NCBI GenBank assembly: GCA_014240055.1
Contig: JAAZXP010000004.1
Location: forward strand, 1 to 50,364
Source of the DNA: Methanobacteriota archaeon
Lineage (GTDB): Archaea; Thermoplasmatota; Poseidoniia; MGIII; CG-Epi1
Direction: 5' to 3'
DNA: 50,364 nucleotides
A program made the position numbers and the translations under genes. The notes under the pieces were generated by a model, which was not told the DNA's origin, did not search any database, and saw nothing but the letters and a program-made list of their open reading frames with translations. Of the stretch, positions 15,572-25,021 are shown piece by piece (positions within the stretch are counted from its first letter, which is position 1; each line of letters begins with the position of its first letter).

Positions 15572-18500
15572 ATGAACTTAAGCAGATTTTCTGTGATAGC
15601 TGTGTTTTTCATGATGATCATGAGTGCTTTCGTCACAGTTCCAACATTCAATGTAGGAGCTGATGAGGAAGCTGGAGAGGATGATGATGAAGGACCTTAT
15701 CTGAATACTTGGCCATCTACTGGTGAGGATTATGAGATGAGTACCGATGATGTATCCATATTTATTATGGCTGCCAATCTCACTAACGGCACTTCCTACA
15801 CTATCTCGTGGCTGATTAGTAAAGATTCCAATGATGAACTATACCTCGCGGCTGAAGGTTACTGGGACTTTTCCGTCGACTCTTCAAGCAAACAATATTT
15901 CCTTGATCCAAACTATTACTTAGATGATGACCTCGGTCCAGGTTGTTACATGTTTGAAGGTTGGCTTTTTGATAACGATGCCGATGAACATATTGAGTAT
16001 GAGATTTGGCCATTTACCCTAGATATGCCTTTTAGTGATTGTTGGGGTAGTGGTGAAGGTGGTTGTATGAATTATGATGATACTAATGGCAATGGACTTT
16101 ATGATGAGGGTGAACCTTGTTATGATGATGAGAATGGAGGGGAATGTCCTTTTGATGAGGATAACCCAGACAGCCCTTGTAATGCACAAGAGTGTATAGA
16201 TCATGAATCACAAGAATGTGCAAACTTTATAGAAAATTATTGTGCGAACAATGAAGATTCATATTGTGGTGCAGCCGGTATGGATATGGTTTGTTATGAT
16301 GTGGCTACTCATGAAATAAATTTTGATATTAGAACTGCAGTAGACTGTGAAGCTGCAGGATTGATGTGGGTTTCACCAATCAGCGGACCTGATGATGGTC
16401 GCGATGATCGCCCAGTAGCTTTCCATGCTACTATGACTATGAAATCATTAGAAGAGTGGACAGTTGATTATAATGGAGAAATGCCAGTCGATTGGTCTAA
16501 TGACATGCGTAACGAAATGTCAAACATGTGTGAAATGATGATGGGAACAGACTTTGGGGAAATTAGTCAAGAATGTTTCGATTACTGGGTTGATATGAGT
16601 TCAAATGGAGGTCATGATGATCATGGCGAACATGATGATGAATTCACATGCCCATCAGATATGGATGATGCAACTTGTGCAACGTTTATGGAATGTTCAG
16701 AAAATGATAGTATGAGCATGGATTGTTTTAGAGCGATGTACAACTACTGTTATGATAACACAGATTCAGAAATGTGTGAAGAGATGATGAGCAGTGATGA
16801 AGACGATGGTGGTCAGTTTATCTGGGGAATTGTTGCTTACGAAGCTGGGCACATTGATGCTGCAACTTTAATGGACGAATACATAATTCCAGAGTTTGGA
16901 GATTTTATGGATGATGGAACAAGTGATTCAACTGACTCTGGCAACGCAGTATTGTATGACGTTCAGACATTCAATATGGATTCAGATGGCGAACTAATCA
17001 TTCATCCACAATTTATGGAAGAGATAATAACCACACCAGATTTTGTTTGTGGAAATGAGCAAACAATAGATTTCCGTAATGTGAATGATGGTGAAGAAGA
17101 CTGTGATGATGGTTCAGATGAACAACAATATGATGATAATGCTGATGAAATTAATTGGTTTGATTGTCATGATGGAACTGAAATTTCGATGACTTTAGTT
17201 AATGATTATGAATGGAATTGTGGAGATGGAGAAGATGAATATCACGAACACTACCATTCCTGGTGGGGTGAGGTTTATCTCTTTGAAGGCGATTATTCAG
17301 CAGGGTTAACTGATTTTAATAATCTTGAAAATATTGCATTTAAAACATCACATCAAGAATGGAAAGATGAAAACAAAACCGACATTAACTATGAAAGTTT
17401 CACGAAAGCAGACATATCTGCAGGAACTTGGTCATTAGTAACAATCGGTAGCTGTCATACAGAATGGGGTGAAGATGATGAAGGAAATTGGGTATTGGTT
17501 GGATATGATTGTCATGGTGAAAATGGTAATCATACAAACAGTGGCTCTTATTCACATAAGTTAGAGTTTGGAAGCGAATCTTGGCTTGTAAATGGCAGCA
17601 TAGATCATGAAAGTATGGAAATGGCAAATTTCCCTTATATGGATAATTACGATGATGACCAGACAGAATTTTTGATGTATCACACACAATCTTTCAGTAT
17701 AGATCAAGATTCTTCAGTAAGTATTTTTTCTGCAGGTTGGAATTGCTATGATTACGACGAAGACGGTGTAGATGATGATTGCTGGGGTAATTCTCCAGGA
17801 TTATATATTTACCATGATGAAGATTTGATTGCTTCTAATAAACATTATCACAGTGAGAATCTATTTTGTCCTATAGATTCAGAAGACCAGGATTACTCAA
17901 ATTGTAGTTATGCAATGTTAGAAGTAGATTTAGTTGCAGGTGACTATACAATTTATACGACATTTGATTCTGAAGCTAGTTATTACAACAATATAGATGG
18001 AGCTTATGTTGTATTTGAGGGTGAAGAATCTGATGATTGGGGCGGCCACATGGAAGACAATCATTGGGAATGGCATGAAACTGATGGTGATGAAGTTATG
18101 CAAACTGTTGCTTATGATGGGTCTGTTTATGATTTAGACTATGAAGCTTTCTGGAGCGAGGCATACGATTTTGAATGGAATGATGCCGAAGAAAATCCTA
18201 AAGCTGTTGAAGAAGAATTTGGTTCTGTTTATGAACTTTATGAAAATTATGAGAATGTGTTAGAAACTGAAGGTGAAGGTTGTGACGGTTGTACGGGTAA
18301 TTTGGAAGAGATGGATGCAGATACCTCTTTTGATATAACCAATCAAAATGATTTTGAAAATTGGACATATAATTATGATTTCGAACAATATTATTTCCAG
18401 TTCATGGATGACAATGAAAACGGCGTTTACGATTCTGGTGAAATATATGCAGTGTCCAGCGAAGGTCCAGGTGACTCAGAAGATCAATACGTACTAGTAG

Positions 18501-19723
18501 AAGGTACAGCCGATCGAAAACATATGCCTAGAGCTGATCAAGCTGAATATGAACCATATTGTACAGATGAGGATGGTAATGTGATAGAATGTGACGATGT
18601 CTTTGAAATGTTTGCTTACATGTTTATGATTGCAGAGAATGCAACACACTATGAAGAAGGCGACCTAACTGCAGTAGAAGCAGCAGATAATTCAGTTGAG
18701 TTATTCTATATGCTTGTAGATGCAGGAATGTTTGAACGAGGAGAAGATGACCACGATCACCATGGAGACGACCCTAACGGCGATGAGCCAGGTCTTCACC
18801 ACCACGGGGATGAAGATTATCATCATCAGCATGGTGATAGCGATACTTCTTCACATGCCGATTATGACAGACACCATGACCACGATGACAATCATGGAGA
18901 TCATGATGATCATGGAGATCACAATGGCCATGACGATGATGAACGCGATGAAGATGATAATCCTCCACTCTTAGATGGAATTGTTGGTGTAGGTGGTGAA
19001 GATGTTGAGCCACTACCATTAGCATTGAATGTGGTAGGTTCATTAGTTGATAATGAAGATACACCAATTATGATGGGTGCTTCTTTTAATCTAATTTTTG
19101 AAGGTGCTGACGAATCATTAGATGTTCATTCAGTTTACATTCCTATCGAAGATGATGTTCCGTGGCATATTGAGATGATTCTATTGGAAGGTTATGAAGT
19201 CAAATCCTGTGAGAAATGTGAAGATTTAGAAATAGATGGGAACCGTGCTAAATTCCATTCAAATGAACCTGTAATGGTTATGTTCGGTAAAGCTGCAACA
19301 ACTGAAGAATGTGATCAAACAGTAACAATAGGTGAAGGCGGTTATACATTTGAACCTGCTGAAATTACAATATCAGTAGGCGATACAGTATGCTGGATCT
19401 GGGAAAATACAGCAGATGTTCACAATGTTATTGCAGTTACAGATTTAGATTCATTAGTAAATCTAGAATCTGGATTTAATAGTGGTGAACCGTCCCAAAC
19501 TGTGGACTTCAGATACACTTTCACAGAAGACAGTATGACTTACTATTACGTATGTGAGCCACATGCAACCATGGGTATGGTAGGTACAGTAACCGTTGGC
19601 ACAGGATCAGAAGATGATAGAATACCTGAGATTATTGATGATTCAGGACTGCCAAATGTTAGCTTCATTGTTGGTGCATTAGTATTAGTCGGCGCAGCAG
19701 GTCTACGTCGCAGAATACACTAA
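15572..19723 (+). CDS. Giant acidic cell-surface protein with LDLa-like repeats, His/Asp-rich linker, plastocyanin domain and C-terminal anchor
   Basis: 1383 residues, extremely rich in Asp and Glu. A signal peptide (~1-30) is followed by a Cys-rich part with EF-hand-like loops (DTNGNGLYDEGEPC and later DDNENGVYDSGE). Two LDL-receptor-A-like segments lie at ~494-521 (DGEEDCDDGSDEQ) and ~529-560 (NCGDGEDEYHEH). Residues ~1059-1130 form a His/Asp-rich stretch (DHHGDD, HHHGDE, DHDDNHGDHDDHGDH) that should bind metal ions. Residues ~1246-1345 form a type-1 copper (plastocyanin-like) domain with ligands H1284, C1328, H1331 and M1334 (YYVCEPHATMGM). The C-terminus GLPNVSFIVGALVLVG plus RRRIH is a PGF-CTERM-like anchor. 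It could store or relay copper or electrons at the cell surface; function is inferred. Confidence 0.82.
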   Translation: MNLSRFSVIAVFFMMIMSAFVTVPTFNVGADEEAGEDDDEGPYLNTWPSTGEDYEMSTDDVSIFIMAANLTNGTSYTISWLISKDSNDELYLAAEGYWDFSVDSSSKQYFLDPNYYLDDDLGPGCYMFEGWLFDNDADEHIEYEIWPFTLDMPFSDCWGSGEGGCMNYDDTNGNGLYDEGEPCYDDENGGECPFDEDNPDSPCNAQECIDHESQECANFIENYCANNEDSYCGAAGMDMVCYDVATHEINFDIRTAVDCEAAGLMWVSPISGPDDGRDDRPVAFHATMTMKSLEEWTVDYNGEMPVDWSNDMRNEMSNMCEMMMGTDFGEISQECFDYWVDMSSNGGHDDHGEHDDEFTCPSDMDDATCATFMECSENDSMSMDCFRAMYNYCYDNTDSEMCEEMMSSDEDDGGQFIWGIVAYEAGHIDAATLMDEYIIPEFGDFMDDGTSDSTDSGNAVLYDVQTFNMDSDGELIIHPQFMEEIITTPDFVCGNEQTIDFRNVNDGEEDCDDGSDEQQYDDNADEINWFDCHDGTEISMTLVNDYEWNCGDGEDEYHEHYHSWWGEVYLFEGDYSAGLTDFNNLENIAFKTSHQEWKDENKTDINYESFTKADISAGTWSLVTIGSCHTEWGEDDEGNWVLVGYDCHGENGNHTNSGSYSHKLEFGSESWLVNGSIDHESMEMANFPYMDNYDDDQTEFLMYHTQSFSIDQDSSVSIFSAGWNCYDYDEDGVDDDCWGNSPGLYIYHDEDLIASNKHYHSENLFCPIDSEDQDYSNCSYAMLEVDLVAGDYTIYTTFDSEASYYNNIDGAYVVFEGEESDDWGGHMEDNHWEWHETDGDEVMQTVAYDGSVYDLDYEAFWSEAYDFEWNDAEENPKAVEEEFGSVYELYENYENVLETEGEGCDGCTGNLEEMDADTSFDITNQNDFENWTYNYDFEQYYFQFMDDNENGVYDSGEIYAVSSEGPGDSEDQYVLVEGTADRKHMPRADQAEYEPYCTDEDGNVIECDDVFEMFAYMFMIAENATHYEEGDLTAVEAADNSVELFYMLVDAGMFERGEDDHDHHGDDPNGDEPGLHHHGDEDYHHQHGDSDTSSHADYDRHHDHDDNHGDHDDHGDHNGHDDDERDEDDNPPLLDGIVGVGGEDVEPLPLALNVVGSLVDNEDTPIMMGASFNLIFEGADESLDVHSVYIPIEDDVPWHIEMILLEGYEVKSCEKCEDLEIDGNRAKFHSNEPVMVMFGKAATTEECDQTVTIGEGGYTFEPAEITISVGDTVCWIWENTADVHNVIAVTDLDSLVNLESGFNSGEPSQTVDFRYTFTEDSMTYYYVCEPHATMGMVGTVTVGTGSEDDRIPEIIDDSGLPNVSFIVGALVLVGAAGLRRRIH

Positions 19724-19743
19724 GCATAAATACGCAGTAATGT

Positions 19744-19764
19744 CCCTCTGTTTATGACAGAGGG
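19744..19764 (+). repeat. Perfect inverted repeat flanking the cupin start codon
   Basis: CCCTCTG (19744-19750) and CAGAGGG (19758-19764) pair perfectly, leaving a 7-nt loop that holds the ATG at 19754. In RNA this would be a stable 7-bp hairpin presenting the start codon in its loop. It could alternatively act in 3'-end formation of the upstream transcript. Confidence 0.7.
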
Positions 19765-20242
19765 CATACCAGTAGTCAGAATGTATACTGACGGTAGTGG
19801 TCACACTAGATTTACAAAAATGAATATTCCAGTAGAGAAGAAAACAGGTCTTGGATCTGTAGGGATGTTTTCATCCTTATTTCTTAATAAGAATATTCAA
19901 GACAATACGGGTGATCTTAAAACACAATTTGCACTTACGCCAGTACCTGATAATCTAAAAGGAGAAGGGCCAAAATTGGCACATACGGCACCTAGGAGGC
20001 AGTTAGTATTGACCTTGAGTGGGTGTCTTGAATTCAAAAGTTGCGGTGTTGAAAAAGAGGATGCAGAGCATAAAGTCATAATTCGCCGAGGTGATATTTT
20101 ACTTGCCGAGGATTTGGAGGGTGAAGGACATGTATGGCAATTTATTGAAGCTCAAGATGGCCGTCTCTATCCGTGGGTTAGATGTTACATTCATTTAGGT
20201 GAAGAGTATGAACATTTTGTATCACAATTAGAACCAATTTAG
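19754..20242 (+). CDS. Cupin-fold protein
   Basis: 162 residues with a single recognisable cupin core: PRRQLVLTLSGCLEF, then IIRRGDILLAEDLEGEGHVWQF. Proteins of this type often bind a metal and a small ligand; the GH of the second motif is the only clear candidate metal ligand, so metal binding is uncertain. No signal peptide. The chosen ATG lies in the loop of a perfect 7-bp inverted repeat (19744-19750 and 19758-19764); a second in-frame ATG at 19781 is possible. It follows the giant surface protein after 30 nt. Biological role unknown. Confidence 0.65.
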   Translation: MTEGIPVVRMYTDGSGHTRFTKMNIPVEKKTGLGSVGMFSSLFLNKNIQDNTGDLKTQFALTPVPDNLKGEGPKLAHTAPRRQLVLTLSGCLEFKSCGVEKEDAEHKVIIRRGDILLAEDLEGEGHVWQFIEAQDGRLYPWVRCYIHLGEEYEHFVSQLEPI

Positions 20243-20293
20243 TTATGCATTATAACTAAAGTTTAATAAAAGATAGTTTAAGGTTTAGTTTCA

Positions 20294-22996
20294 ATGGATG
20301 AAATAATACCATTGAGAAAACGTTGGCGCATGTCGATGGTAGCGTTCTTCTTTTTTTTTCTAATAATTCTGTCAGGTTTTACTCCAGGATTAGGAAGAGA
20401 AATGAATCAAAGAGAAGATTTCTCTTATCCTGATGATCCTGTTTGGCAAGCTTCCGATAGAGCAGATGAAAAGATGCCCGAAGAATATTGGTTAGTATTC
20501 CAAATTGTTATGGGTGATACTGTTGATAGTGAAGATCATAATGCCTTAGATTTAGAAGTATTTCGTGAGACAACTAAGCGTAATGATAATTTACTTGCAG
20601 ATGAATCTGTAAGCCAATATTTTGATATTAAATTTAATTGGCAAGTACAACAAAATGAAAATTCAAGTATTTGGGGTATTCCAGATACAATACGTTCAAT
20701 AATGAATCTAGAAACTCCAGTTTCATTTCTAATAAATTATACTGGTTCAGGGTATGATAATGCATCCGAAGATGAATTAACATCTGTTTTCAATTCATTA
20801 TTCAATTTTAAAGCAGAAGACGGTTCATTTATCTATAGAAATATTGTTTCTCCAGATTTGTGTATAGTAAAGGATGGTGAGTGTAAAATACCTCGTGATA
20901 AAGACAATTATCCTATTGAACTTTATGCCACAGAAGGAGAGTATTGGAAAGCTAAAGGTTTTACTCTTACTGGCGAGGCGAATTCTGAAAGATTATTTGC
21001 AGATTATCCTAGGCAGAAAGGAGATTATGAACACTTTGAGTATTGGGAGCAAAAAGTAGATTCTTTCTATACCGATCCTCTTGAATCGGACGAAAAAGTA
21101 AGTTTTTATTCATACTTAGCTTTTGGTCTTGAACTAGAAAGTCAAATAAATTCGACTTTACCTTTAGTTGGACTTTCGTTTATTTTAATGGTTCTCTTAT
21201 TATCTTTTTATTTTAGAAATATAGGAGATGTCCTTGTTTGTGCGCTTGGTTTAGGATTACTTATGGTTTGCATGAATGCAAATTCATTCTGGTTAGGATT
21301 TCCACAAAGTCAACTCGCATCTATGTTACCAATATTGATGCTGGCTTTAGGTGTAGATTTTGCAATTCATAGTCTAACACGATGGCGTAAATTAGCTTTA
21401 GAGCATGATAGCTATTCGTTTTCTCCTAAAGAAGCTAGTTTCAGTGCTGCATGGGGTTCGATACGAACATTATTTCCCGCTCTAGGTGTAGCTACACTTA
21501 CTACAGCTGTAGCTTTTGGAACTGCTACTCTGAGTGCAATTCCGGATTTATTTGAATGGGGTATTCTAGGTCCTTTGGGTATAATTCAAGCTTATTTGAT
21601 AATGGGGGTATTTTGTCCATTACTGAGGAGCATATCGCCTCCAAAACCAGCTGAAGAAAGCGACGGTGTTCTAAGCAAAATAGGGGAAGTTTTCAATGTC
21701 AAATCGATGGCTTTGCTAATGCAAGAAAAATCAATGCCAATGCTTGTTATTTTTCTTCTTATAACTATAGTTCTCTCTCCAATTGTTTTGGGAAATCCAG
21801 AGTCTACTTTTGATGTTAAGGATTATGCAGATAATGATTCTAGGTTTATTCAAACAGTCATAATTGGGCAAGAAACATTCACTGAGCAAGGTGAACCAGG
21901 ATATTATTTGATTGAAGGTGATAATCTTGCTACTTATGATAATCTAGTCGCTATTGACGATCTTGAAAACAAGATAGTCGATTACAATTTTAGTGCACGA
22001 TTTTTAGGTAGTCTACCATATCTTGTTAGAACGCAGACTGCATTAGCACTTAACGTAGAAAATACAGGTTATATTCCTACAACAGTTAATTTTTCTACAG
22101 GATTCCCTACTTCAGATGAAGAAATTTATAATGTTTTAGAAGATATTTATGCAAACGGAACTAGGAACCTAGACGGGACTTTCTATGTATCATCATCTGA
22201 TGCTAGAGCAACTTATCATCTTGAAGACCGAAAATTGACTATGGTACGTTCTTGGTTTCAAGTTATGCGACCAGACGATATGTATGGTCAAATGAAGGAA
22301 CAAAAGATTCAGTTAGATTCAGCTTCAGTTGAAATTAATGAAATGTCAGGTATTAACGCCCAAGTAGCTGGTTTGAGTTACGAAAGATATGTTTACGTCT
22401 TAGAAATTACGGACAGTTTCCAAGAAAGTTTGGTTGTAGCTATAATTTTGGCTTTCTTAATTGTTTTAATAGTGCTAAGAGATCTTCGTCTGAGCTTAAT
22501 TACAATATTTCCTGTGATTGCTATAACTATATGGCTTAGAGGAGGTATGGTTCTTACAGGTACATCAATAAATTTGGTTACGGTTCAAATTTCTAGTTTA
22601 GCTATTGGTTTAGGTGTAGATTATGCAATTCACATGGTTCAAAGAGTGCGCGAAGCTAGACATGATAATCCTCATTCAACCCAAGAGGAGTGGATGTCTG
22701 AAAGTTTAGATGAGACTGGAAATAATATTGCAATGTCTGCCTTTACAGATTTTATTGGATTTATGGTTCTTACATTATCTATTATGCCGTTGTTTATTAC
22801 TTTTGGAATGATAATGGCAATTATGATCCTTCTTTCTTTTGTAGCTGCGGTTTTTATGCTACCTGCATTACTATTCCAATTCGGTAATTTAGAAGCTAAT
22901 CGACCACCTAAGATTAATTCGACCTATCAAGAACCAAAATCCTCACCTCCAAAGAAAGTTAGATTGGTCAAGAAAATTTTGAAGCGTAGATCTTAA
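20294..22996 (+). CDS. RND-superfamily (MMPL/SSD-type) membrane transporter
   Basis: 900 residues in the classical duplicated RND layout: a helix at ~14-31, a large external domain (~35-285), a helical bundle (~287-445), a helix near 485, a second external domain (~505-705), and a final bundle (~712-870). Each half has the sterol-sensing-domain/MMPL motif: LALGVDFAIHSLTRW near 353 and LAIGLGVDYAIHMVQR near 773, whose Asp is normally the proton-relay residue. Members export lipids, hopanoids or hydrophobic compounds by proton motive force; the substrate here is unknown. A TATA-like TTTAATAAA lies about 29 bp upstream. The C-terminus is basic and cytoplasmic. Confidence 0.88.
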   Translation: MDEIIPLRKRWRMSMVAFFFFFLIILSGFTPGLGREMNQREDFSYPDDPVWQASDRADEKMPEEYWLVFQIVMGDTVDSEDHNALDLEVFRETTKRNDNLLADESVSQYFDIKFNWQVQQNENSSIWGIPDTIRSIMNLETPVSFLINYTGSGYDNASEDELTSVFNSLFNFKAEDGSFIYRNIVSPDLCIVKDGECKIPRDKDNYPIELYATEGEYWKAKGFTLTGEANSERLFADYPRQKGDYEHFEYWEQKVDSFYTDPLESDEKVSFYSYLAFGLELESQINSTLPLVGLSFILMVLLLSFYFRNIGDVLVCALGLGLLMVCMNANSFWLGFPQSQLASMLPILMLALGVDFAIHSLTRWRKLALEHDSYSFSPKEASFSAAWGSIRTLFPALGVATLTTAVAFGTATLSAIPDLFEWGILGPLGIIQAYLIMGVFCPLLRSISPPKPAEESDGVLSKIGEVFNVKSMALLMQEKSMPMLVIFLLITIVLSPIVLGNPESTFDVKDYADNDSRFIQTVIIGQETFTEQGEPGYYLIEGDNLATYDNLVAIDDLENKIVDYNFSARFLGSLPYLVRTQTALALNVENTGYIPTTVNFSTGFPTSDEEIYNVLEDIYANGTRNLDGTFYVSSSDARATYHLEDRKLTMVRSWFQVMRPDDMYGQMKEQKIQLDSASVEINEMSGINAQVAGLSYERYVYVLEITDSFQESLVVAIILAFLIVLIVLRDLRLSLITIFPVIAITIWLRGGMVLTGTSINLVTVQISSLAIGLGVDYAIHMVQRVREARHDNPHSTQEEWMSESLDETGNNIAMSAFTDFIGFMVLTLSIMPLFITFGMIMAIMILLSFVAAVFMLPALLFQFGNLEANRPPKINSTYQEPKSSPPKKVRLVKKILKRRS

Positions 22997-23004
22997 CTTA
23001 TCAT

Positions 23005-24735
23005 TTAAAATCCACTTCTTTTGAATTTTTTATCGAGTTCAGTAGGTGTTATTGTCATTACAGTTGGTCTTCCATGTACACAAGCATATGGATTTGGTAT
23101 TGATTCCATTTCTCTTATCACAAATTCCATTTGTGCCATTGTTAATTTGTCTCCGGCTCTCAATGCTGAATGACATGCAACCGTATACATCATCAGAGTA
23201 TGTTTTTCCTCAGCAGTTTTCATTGAACCACTTTCTACAATGTCATCAATAGCCTCTCTTATTCGTTCAGGTTCAGAACCAGCCAAGAGTGCAGGTACAC
23301 TTCTTATCATGAATGACGAAGGTCCTATTTTTTCAGCATCAAATCCCATTTCAGTAATATCCTCTAGCATAACCTCAAAGGTCGTAGATTCACTTTTTGA
23401 TAAATCTAGAGAGATGGGTTTGAGTAAATCCTGTTTTCCAACCCTCTTAAAGCGTGTTTGATCCTTCAAGCGTTCATACATCACCCTTTCATGTGCAGCA
23501 TGGAAATCGATGATGTAAAGGCCATCTAAGCCCATTGCCACAATATATTTATTTTCAATTAAAGAGAGCGGCCTCATAGAAGGCATATTAGTCTCAATAT
23601 CTTCTTCTTGAAGTGCAACATTGAATTCTTGTTGTAAACTGTCAATTGAGTTTAATTGTTTGGCTTTATTTCTCGTTTTTGAATTTGGTATCGGAGTTCC
23701 AAATATTGAATTTGTATTTGTAGTTTCCAAATCAACGTGTGAAATCAAAGCCTGTTTAGCTAAAACATCTCGGATTATTTGTCTTAACATTTTATTAATT
23801 TTTTCTTCGTTAGCAATTCTCACTATTGTTTTGGCAGGATGAACATTCACATCTACATCTTTTGCTGGTATCTCTATGAATAGTGCTCCGATTGGAAAAT
23901 GGCCGTCATGGAGCAAACTTCCGTATGCACCTTTAATTGAATAACCAATATTTCTAGCTTGGATTGGTCTTCCATTCACATGTAAATACAATCCAGTCAT
24001 AGATTTCCGAGAAACTGATGGTCTTGTCAAAAACCCTTCAATACGCAGTTCATTAATTTCTCCGCTCATTTCAATTAGCTCTTTGGAAGCTTCTCTTCCT
24101 AAAAGAATCCCAATTCTGGTTTTAAGATTTGAAGCAGGGGCTTCAATCAATTTTCTCTCACCATGGACTAAATTAAATGCCACATCTGGCCTTCGTATAG
24201 CTTCAATTGTAATTGTTTTTACAATATGTTGAAGTTCTGTTGAAACTCGTTTAAGATATTTGGATCTTGCAGGCGTATTGAAGAATAGATCTGAAACTTC
24301 AATAGTTGTACCCTGGGGTGCTGCATAGTCCTCAATATTGAGTTCATTATTTCCTTCTATAGTTATTCTTGTACCAATTAGACTATCTTTTTCAGATGTA
24401 GTTATTCTAAGTCTTGATACGGATGCAATAGATGGTAAAGCTTCACCTCTAAAGCCAGAAGTTACAACATCCTGTAAATCATCAAATTCTCTTATTTTTG
24501 AAGTTGAATGTTTTCTAAATGCCAATGTAGCATCATCCCGATCCATCCCAAGGCCATCATCTCTAATGACAATCAATTCAGTTCCACCTTCCTCTACTCT
24601 AATCCAAATATTCTTAGCCTTTGCATCTAATGAGTTCTCTACAAGTTCTTTAACTACAGAAGCTGGTCTTTCGATTACTTCTCCAGCTGCAATTTGATTT
24701 ATGGTGTGGTCATCTAAAACTTGAATGTTGCCCAT
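23005..24735 (-). CDS. mutL: DNA mismatch repair protein MutL with endonuclease-type C-terminal domain
   Basis: GHKL ATPase that couples MutS mismatch recognition to strand incision. N-terminal motifs are complete: IAAGEVIERPASVVKELVEN (E33, N34 region), DDGLGM (59-64), KHSTSKI and GFRGEAL (94-100). The C-terminal dimer domain carries D410-FHAAHERV, equivalent to the DQHAxxERI metal-binding motif with Phe replacing Gln, and C552-V-H554-GRP, equivalent to CPHGRP. It should therefore be a nicking MutL, as in species lacking MutH. 576 residues is normal. MutS is not in this window. MutL is patchy in archaea and usually regarded as acquired from bacteria. A TATA-like TATAATAAA (rc of 24760-24768) lies upstream. 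Confidence 0.95.
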   Translation of the reverse strand: MGNIQVLDDHTINQIAAGEVIERPASVVKELVENSLDAKAKNIWIRVEEGGTELIVIRDDGLGMDRDDATLAFRKHSTSKIREFDDLQDVVTSGFRGEALPSIASVSRLRITTSEKDSLIGTRITIEGNNELNIEDYAAPQGTTIEVSDLFFNTPARSKYLKRVSTELQHIVKTITIEAIRRPDVAFNLVHGERKLIEAPASNLKTRIGILLGREASKELIEMSGEINELRIEGFLTRPSVSRKSMTGLYLHVNGRPIQARNIGYSIKGAYGSLLHDGHFPIGALFIEIPAKDVDVNVHPAKTIVRIANEEKINKMLRQIIRDVLAKQALISHVDLETTNTNSIFGTPIPNSKTRNKAKQLNSIDSLQQEFNVALQEEDIETNMPSMRPLSLIENKYIVAMGLDGLYIIDFHAAHERVMYERLKDQTRFKRVGKQDLLKPISLDLSKSESTTFEVMLEDITEMGFDAEKIGPSSFMIRSVPALLAGSEPERIREAIDDIVESGSMKTAEEKHTLMMYTVACHSALRAGDKLTMAQMEFVIREMESIPNPYACVHGRPTVMTITPTELDKKFKRSGF

Positions 24736-24815
24736 TGAATAATTTCCATACTACGGCCATTTATTATATTTTTAGTAAGGGGAAGCCTTAAGAATAACTA
24801 AGACATAAGTTTTGT

Positions 24816-25016
24816 ATGGATATAGAACAATTAAAGCAATATTCGCAGTATTTTGGTTTTGGATGTTTAGGACTTTACGTAGGTCTTCTTATTTGGGATG
24901 GCTTTCTCGATGGAGATGACAGTTTTAACGTTCCAGGATTTAAAGAAATCATTGCTTTTATTGGTGCTTTCTTTTTGGGAATGTTTGTTTCAGATATAAA
25001 GCATAAAGGCGAATAA
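24816..25016 (+). CDS. Small two-helix membrane protein (66 aa), unknown
   Basis: 66 residues with two predicted membrane helices (~12-28 and ~44-60) separated by an acidic loop (DGFLDGDDSF), ending in a basic tail (DIKHKGE). No family recognised. It is divergent from mutL and converges on the HmuY-like gene with a 5-nt gap. Both flanking gaps are short and the frame has sensible hydrophobic periodicity, so it is probably real; function unknown. Confidence 0.5.
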   Translation: MDIEQLKQYSQYFGFGCLGLYVGLLIWDGFLDGDDSFNVPGFKEIIAFIGAFFLGMFVSDIKHKGE

Positions 25017-25021
25017 AGAAT

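Noticed and set aside
18700..19070. Open frames in other phases within the His/Asp-rich region (for example 18720-18974 plus and 18774-19067 minus)
   Set aside because: They are by-products of the GAT/CAT/GAC-rich codons of the acidic surface protein and give low-complexity Met/Thr/Ile or His/Leu proteins.
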